A stretch of DNA of 11,026 nucleotides from Acetomicrobium sp. UBA5826. GTDB lineage: Bacteria; Synergistota; Synergistia; Synergistales; Acetomicrobiaceae. The stretch's first letter is position 1. Every line of letters starts with the position of its first letter. Below are positions 7,699 through 11,026 of this stretch, piece after piece. The position numbers were made by a program, and so were the translations under genes. The stretch covers positions 86,615 to 97,640 of the forward strand of contig NZ_DJHF01000017.1 in assembly GCF_002433005.1 (NCBI RefSeq), in the 5' to 3' direction. The notes under the pieces were generated by a model, which searched no databases, was not told the DNA's origin, and saw only the letters and a list, made by a program, of their open reading frames with translations.

Positions 7699-7730
7699 AA
7701 TCAAATACACTCCTTTCAAAAATTATTAAT

Positions 7731-7745
7731 TGGCATAAATTGCCA
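7731..7745 (-). promoter_or_regulatory. Small hairpin and A/U-rich leader ahead of atpK
   Basis: Between the atpI stop and the atpK start, TGGCA and TGCCA can form a 5-bp stem with a 5-nt loop. It is followed on the minus strand by an A/T-only stretch of about 15 nt and then the AAAGGAG ribosome site. Such layouts can aid ribosome loading or mark an mRNA processing point. The stem is weak and the role is inferred. Confidence 0.3.
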
Positions 7746-7767
7746 TGTTTTTAATGTAATTGTTGAA

Positions 7768-9801
7768 CTAACTGGAAGCATTAACGCGAATTAAATGATC
7801 TAAATCATAGCTTTCTGCAATGTCAACATAACGTGCATTCATATCAAATGGATCGAATGCTCTTCCTCCTGCTTTGTAAAATTTGCTGAAGAATTCGACG
7901 TATTGGAGACGCAAGGAATGGACAAATGCCCCTAAAACGTTAACAGCTATGCTAAATATATGTCCGCCTGCGAACAAAATTATCCCCAATAGCCAGCCTA
8001 TGTAGGGAATATGAAATAGCTGCAACGTCAATGTATTGATGATCATCGCTATGGCTGACGTGGCTAAACCAAGCGCTAAGAGCCTGCTGTAACTTAACAC
8101 GTCACCTAAGTACGATGTTATGGAATATAGGCTCATGATCCCGGAAAACAATTTGGAAAAGACATTTTTCTTTTCCCTTCCCTGAGTTGCAACCAATATA
8201 CAGGCTCCTGCAATTGCTGCTATTGCGCTGGCAGAAGAAAGCGAAGGCGGCAACATTCCAGCACGAACGAGTATATAGAGAGCCAAACCCAGAAGGAAAG
8301 TTATCCAACCACCTTGGTCCCCTATCGCTCCGATGTAATCCTTCTTTCGAAGATTATCGAAAAAGGCGATGAAGAGTCCGAAGATTATTTGAACGAAACC
8401 AATGAACAGAGAAAAACCGAGGAAAGGCATGGGATTGTACATTACGTCAGTGATCTTTAATGAATTTTTGATATCTCGAAGTGATGCTAATATGGGAAAT
8501 GCATCGATCATATCCCCGAACAGCGAGCCGGTCAAAACACCCACAAGTACCGATGAAATTCCTGCCAGAACAAACAAAACAAAGAATTTAAAGGCATCCT
8601 TACGAGGGCAATACTTCTTAATGGTATACAAAAAGATCAAGGCTAAGAGGGCACCATATCCTGCATCACCTAAACACATGCCGAAAAATAAGAAATAAAA
8701 GGGAGCAAAAAATGGTGTTGGATCGATGCCATTGTACTCTGGTAATCCGTAAAGTTTTGTCAATGGCTCAAAGGGAGATGCCCATTTCCTTGAGACTAGA
8801 TATACAGGCGGTTCATCCTCTTCCTCCGGTTCCGAAATTTCCATGTGAACTAATGACTTGTAGGAAGACAATGCAGACTGTATGCGATCAATCGCAATCG
8901 TTGGAACCCACATCTTATTCCAAGTGGCATGTTCCGTCGAAAGCCCAGAACCAATAGCTTCAAGCCTTCGTTTAATTAAATCATAATAATCGTGGAGTTG
9001 CTCGAGGTACATGAAATTCTTTTTAGCTTCATCGGAGATTGACGCAAATAGTTTTTCTTCTTCAGCGATGAGTTCCTTCTTTGTCTCTGCCATGTTTTCA
9101 AGCTCTTCAACTGGCGTTCCAAGCAACCTGGGATCAAGCTCTATTATTGAAGCTCCGTTAGACGTCAACAAATTTCTGATTTCTTCCTTTTTCTCCTTTA
9201 CGAAAAGGGCAATCAAATATACCTCCTTGTCCTTTTCTTTGGGGGTAGATATGAAGAAATCACCTTCGTCCGGATTGATCGAACCTTCCAGCAACGATTT
9301 AAACACCCCGGTTTGTTCGACCGGTATAGCAGCCATTATGCCGGTTACGTAGTCCGTTCCCTTTGTTATCAACGAAAGAGGAAGTTGAAAATCGACGACT
9401 TTTGCTACTATTCCTTCAATGTTTCTGAGCCTGGAAAGTTCTGCCCTTATTTCAGATAATTTCTTTTCGACCTCTCTCAACTTAGCCGAATATTGAACGA
9501 TATCAAAACTCTCTTCCAGCCTCGATATTTCGTCAAGTGATACCTTAGGCTTGTTTCCAAGCATTCTGGCTATCTTGCTTCCCTCTTCCTGATAGTAAGG
9601 CTCGAGAAATCTTATAGCAAATCTTGCGTCGGACAGCTTTTCGTCGAGAGATTTAATGCTTTCGGGCCGCCATTGATCTTCTTCAGCTCGCTCTGTAGTA
9701 ATTACCTCACAGCACCCGAGACGCTGAAGTTCGCTCATAACCTCTTCTCTTACGGACTCATGAACGACGAGATCGAGCTTGCAAAACTTAGTTATTGCCA
9801 T
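7768..9801 (-). CDS. atpI: V-type ATPase subunit I (membrane stator, a-subunit type)
   Basis: Subunit I is the stator that gives ions access to the K ring and anchors the peripheral stalks. The 677-residue protein has a cytoplasmic N-terminal half (about 1-350) with coiled-coil arms (about 90-130 and 230-290). A membrane half (about 363-645) has seven or eight hydrophobic segments. The essential ring-facing arginine is R573 in LSYSRLLALGLA. A second conserved arginine is R631 in VHSLRLQYVEFF near the last helix. The ATG, with ribosome site AGAGGTG, lies within the end of atpH (14-nt overlap), suggesting coupled translation. Length and motifs are normal. This is unrelated to the small F-type AtpI assembly protein. 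Confidence 0.96.
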   Translation of the reverse strand: MAITKFCKLDLVVHESVREEVMSELQRLGCCEVITTERAEEDQWRPESIKSLDEKLSDARFAIRFLEPYYQEEGSKIARMLGNKPKVSLDEISRLEESFDIVQYSAKLREVEKKLSEIRAELSRLRNIEGIVAKVVDFQLPLSLITKGTDYVTGIMAAIPVEQTGVFKSLLEGSINPDEGDFFISTPKEKDKEVYLIALFVKEKKEEIRNLLTSNGASIIELDPRLLGTPVEELENMAETKKELIAEEEKLFASISDEAKKNFMYLEQLHDYYDLIKRRLEAIGSGLSTEHATWNKMWVPTIAIDRIQSALSSYKSLVHMEISEPEEEDEPPVYLVSRKWASPFEPLTKLYGLPEYNGIDPTPFFAPFYFLFFGMCLGDAGYGALLALIFLYTIKKYCPRKDAFKFFVLFVLAGISSVLVGVLTGSLFGDMIDAFPILASLRDIKNSLKITDVMYNPMPFLGFSLFIGFVQIIFGLFIAFFDNLRKKDYIGAIGDQGGWITFLLGLALYILVRAGMLPPSLSSASAIAAIAGACILVATQGREKKNVFSKLFSGIMSLYSITSYLGDVLSYSRLLALGLATSAIAMIINTLTLQLFHIPYIGWLLGIILFAGGHIFSIAVNVLGAFVHSLRLQYVEFFSKFYKAGGRAFDPFDMNARYVDIAESYDLDHLIRVNASS

Positions 9802-10114
9802 ATGTTTTCATCACCTCTTCCATCACTAAAGCAGCAACACGATCTACTTTAGGAAGGTAGGTCTCTCTTTCAGAGGAGATTTTCTTTTTGCCTTGCTCGA
9901 TGATAGATTGGGCCTTTTTCTCAGCTTCGGCTTGAGCTTGTTGAACTATTTCCCTGTACTGAGCTCTTGCTTTAGCTTTTGCCTCTTTGATAATTTCTTC
10001 TGCCTTCACGCGAGCTTCTTCGATGATGCCGTTGGCTTTAGTTTTGGCCTCTTCCACCAACTTCTTCGCAGATTCTTCAGTCTCCTTGAGCTCTTGCGCT
10101 ATATCTGCCGGCAA
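9788..10114 (-). CDS. V-type ATPase subunit H (peripheral stalk coiled coil)
   Basis: This first gene of the operon encodes a small helical protein that pairs with E to form the peripheral stalk. It is called AhaH in archaeal systems and sits at the ntpF position of the E. hirae operon. It is 108 residues and almost wholly helical: A, E, K and Q repeat at roughly 11-residue spacing between residues about 10 and 90, the right-handed coiled-coil pattern of these stalks. There is no ATG. I chose the TTG at 10112-10114 because AAAGGAG (10124-10130) lies about 9 nt upstream. The TTG at 10121-10123 directly abuts that site, and an in-frame TGA lies just beyond. The low-complexity sequence makes motif evidence weaker than for the other subunits, but the operon position fits. 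Confidence 0.88.
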   Translation of the reverse strand: MPADIAQELKETEESAKKLVEEAKTKANGIIEEARVKAEEIIKEAKAKARAQYREIVQQAQAEAEKKAQSIIEQGKKKISSERETYLPKVDRVAALVMEEVMKTYGNN

Positions 10115-10169
10115 TGTTATCAACTCCTTTGCTCAGAAATTGTGAGACCGCTTATGGACGGGATAAACC

Positions 10170-10182
10170 TTGTTATGAACAA
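10170..10182. promoter_or_regulatory. Palindrome in the ATPase operon leader
   Basis: TTGTTATGAACAA has 5-nt perfect arms around ATG and lies about 10-20 nt after the predicted operon transcription start. It could be an operator or a small leader hairpin. Palindromes this short in AT-rich DNA are common by chance, and no second copy was noticed. Confidence 0.2.
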
Positions 10183-10196
10183 CACAATCGGAACTC

Positions 10197-10225
10197 AGTG
10201 TAATCATTTTTAGACGCCCTGTCAA
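10197..10225 (-). promoter_or_regulatory. Promoter of the V-ATPase operon
   Basis: On the minus strand there is a perfect -35 box TTGACA (plus-strand 10220-10225), a 17-nt spacer and a -10 box TACACT (plus-strand 10197-10202, 4/6). The predicted start near 10190 gives a leader of about 75 nt before the TTG of the first gene. An uninterrupted run of eight T lies about 20 nt upstream of the -35 box and could act as an UP-type element. This is the best promoter match in the window, and nothing comparable was noticed within the operon. Confidence 0.7.
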
Positions 10226-10479
10226 ATCGATAGAGTTCCTTTGTATAAAAAAAATGGAGGAATCATCGGGAATAGAGCATTTGGCCAATTACAACCTGCC
10301 CGATCGCGCCCCATGATATACTATCACAAATCATAATTTAATATCAATGATTCATATGAAAATTCTTAAAAATCAAATGTACCTAATATCATTGTACTAA
10401 TAGACCGACTTATTAACTGATAGAATTTATCACTATGCTTATAGATAATATTATCCCGAGCTTAATTAACAGATACTAC

Positions 10480-10526
10480 TATAACAGTCCCCTGCTGCCT
10501 TCTTGGGCAAACAGGGGACTGTTATA
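10480..10526. repeat. 15-bp perfect inverted repeat, long hairpin
   Basis: The arms at 10480-10494 and 10512-10526 are perfectly complementary over 15 bp, with a GTCCCCTG core. The 17-nt loop can form an inner TGCC/GGCA stem (10496-10499 with 10506-10509). No T-run follows on either strand, so it is not a typical intrinsic terminator, although it may end or protect the tRNA transcript. Confidence 0.7.
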
Positions 10527-10552
10527 CATGATACTGATTGATGTGTTGACCT

Positions 10553-10584
10553 GATATTGCCATTTGTTAACTAACCGCAATATC
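10553..10584. repeat. 8-bp inverted repeat
   Basis: GATATTGC (10553-10560) and GCAATATC (10577-10584) are perfectly complementary around a 16-nt spacer. A bulged extension CCTG/CAGG can lengthen the stem (10550-10553 with 10586-10589). No T-run follows directly. Its role is unknown. Confidence 0.45.
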
Positions 10585-10641
10585 GCAGGAAAAATTTTCA
10601 TTTTTCATTGATATTATTTTGATCAAACACCGTGAAAACTA

Positions 10642-10718
<77 letters not shown>

Positions 10719-10731
10719 CCTTCAAATAAAC

Positions 10732-10808
10732 TGGAGCGGGAAACGGGATTCGAACCCGCGACCTACGGCTTGGAAGGCCGTCGCTCTAGCCAGCTGAGCT
10801 ATTCCCGC
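10732..10808 (-). tRNA. tRNA-Gly (anticodon UCC)
   Basis: This gives a complete 77-nt cloverleaf with encoded CCA. The acceptor stem is GCGGGAA/TTCCCGC and the discriminator is T (U), as is common for bacterial tRNA-Gly. The anticodon stem is ACGGC/GCCGT around loop CTTCCAA, giving anticodon TCC (reads GGA and GGG). The T arm is GCGGG-TTCGAAT-CCCGT. It is the upstream member of the Gly-Arg pair. Confidence 0.96.
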
Positions 10809-10822
10809 CCTCGACGCGAATA

Positions 10823-10851
10823 ATACTAGCATAACGAATGTGCTTGCGCAA
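10823..10851 (-). promoter_or_regulatory. Candidate promoter of the tRNA-Gly/tRNA-Arg pair
   Basis: On the minus strand a weak -35 TTGCGC (plus-strand 10846-10851, 3/6) precedes, by 17 nt, a -10 TAGTAT (plus-strand 10823-10828, 4/6). The predicted start is about 8 nt before tRNA-Gly, a usual short tRNA leader. An alternative -10, TATTAT, lies three bases closer to the tRNA with a longer spacer. Confidence 0.4.
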
Positions 10852-10943
10852 TACCTTAGACGTTAAAAAATCAAGGCAAGAAAATCATAAAATTCTCTAA
10901 TTCTCAAATACTACATGCCAAACTTCCACAACCGCAATAAAAT

Positions 10944-10995
10944 AGGGCAGGATAAAGCATATCTCATATCTAATGCTAATGTCCTGCCCTTTTTA
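10944..10995 (-). terminator. Intrinsic terminator downstream of the right-edge tRNA
   Basis: AGGGCAGGA (10944-10952) and TCCTGCCCT (10982-10990) form a 9-bp GC-rich stem. An inner AGCAT/ATGCT stem (10956-10960 with 10973-10977) extends the hairpin. On the minus strand it is followed by TATTTTATT, and on the plus strand by TTTTATT. Since the upstream gene is the minus-strand tRNA at the right edge, the minus strand is the natural direction. The T-tract would also suit the plus strand, but no plus-strand gene precedes it. Confidence 0.75.
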
Positions 10996-11004
10996 TTGTC
11001 ATTC

Positions 11005-11026
11005 TGGTCGGGGCGAAAGGATTTGA
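11005..11026 (-). tRNA. tRNA 3' end, probably tRNA-Pro (cut by window edge)
   Basis: Read on the minus strand, this is the end of a T loop (TCAAAT), T-stem half CCTTT, acceptor half CGCCCCG, discriminator A and encoded CCA. The implied 5' acceptor half is CGGGGCG, so the first pair is C1-G72 with A73, which is the tRNA-Pro pattern in bacteria. The anticodon lies outside the window, so identity is inferred. Confidence 0.75.

Larger units (their letters stand above)
10339..10616. repeat. 12-bp inverted repeat bounding a 278-bp segment
   Basis: TAATATCAATGA at 10339-10350 recurs as its exact reverse complement at 10605-10616. The bounded segment contains the two other inverted repeats of the interval. 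This looks like a short terminal-repeat element remnant, but no target-site duplication is visible and the 12-mer is AT-rich, so chance is possible. Confidence 0.25.
10226..10641. other. AT-rich gene-free interval with inverted repeats
   Basis: About 415 bases lie between the operon promoter and tRNA-Arg with no convincing coding sequence on either strand. The longest candidate I traced, a minus-strand frame starting at 10314, is only about 30 codons and has no ribosome site. The interval holds a 15-bp perfect inverted repeat near its middle, a smaller stem at 10553-10584, and a 12-mer repeated in inverted orientation at 10339-10350 and 10605-10616. The rest is AT-rich with no recognisable known RNA. 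Confidence 0.6.

Noticed and set aside
7699..7719. TTG at 7717-7719 as the start of atpK, adding seven residues
   Set aside because: The ribosome site AAAGGAG would fall inside the coding sequence directly after that TTG, and the ATG at 7696-7698 gives the usual K-subunit N-terminus.
10222..10314. Minus-strand ATG frame of about 30 codons upstream of the operon, considered as a leader peptide
   Set aside because: It has no ribosome site, ends at the operon -35 region, lies upstream of the predicted transcription start, and has no attenuator-like composition.
10254..10316. Plus-strand 20-codon ATG frame following an A-run
   Set aside because: There is no Shine-Dalgarno site before it and no supporting context. 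Frames this short are expected by chance.

Overview
This is a housekeeping region of a bacterial chromosome, roughly mid-40s percent G+C by eye. The gene set is a complete bacterial V/A-type (rotary) ATPase operon, an orphan chemotaxis-type methyltransferase gene, RNase P RNA and a tRNA cluster. The class A RNase P RNA, sigma-70-like promoters and strong Shine-Dalgarno sites show it is a bacterium. The ntp-like subunit order and the Na+-type proteolipid ring fit an anaerobic lineage such as Synergistota or Clostridia. That placement is a guess from general resemblance only; no marker in the window fixes the phylum.

Layout from left to right. (1) Positions 25-364, minus strand: RNase P RNA (rnpB) with its promoter just to the right. 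(2) Positions 446-1243, plus strand: a cheR-family methyltransferase, divergent from rnpB. Its best promoter candidate overlaps the rnpB promoter. (3) Positions 1249-1291: two GC-cored palindromes between the convergent cheR and ATPase units. (4) Positions 10114 down to 1322, minus strand: nine tightly packed genes in transcription order H-I-K-E-C-F-A-B-D, the same order as the core of the Enterococcus hirae ntp operon. A near-consensus promoter lies at 10197-10225. (5) Positions 10226-10641: an AT-rich stretch with no convincing gene but several inverted repeats. (6) Positions 10642-11026, minus strand: tRNA-Arg(UCU), tRNA-Gly(UCC), an intrinsic terminator, and the 3' end of another tRNA (probably Pro) cut by the window edge.

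The nine ATPase genes encode the full machine. A and B form the catalytic headpiece, D and F the central shaft, C the socket joining shaft and ring, K the ion-carrying rotor ring, I the membrane stator with the half channels, and E and H the peripheral stalks. The catalytic residues are present: the Walker A and GER motifs in A, the arginine finger in B, the stator arginine in I and the carboxylate in K. The K subunit keeps all five side-chain positions that hold Na+ in the E. hirae ring, so Na+ coupling is the best prediction. Sequence alone does not say whether the enzyme makes ATP or pumps ions.

I found no mobile element, CRISPR array, defence system or evidently new gene system. The points worth a second look are regulatory or structural: the overlapping rnpB/cheR promoters, the proteolipid-gene leader, the inverted repeats upstream of the operon, the altered L15 triplet of RNase P RNA, and the unusually similar tRNA-Arg and tRNA-Gly genes.
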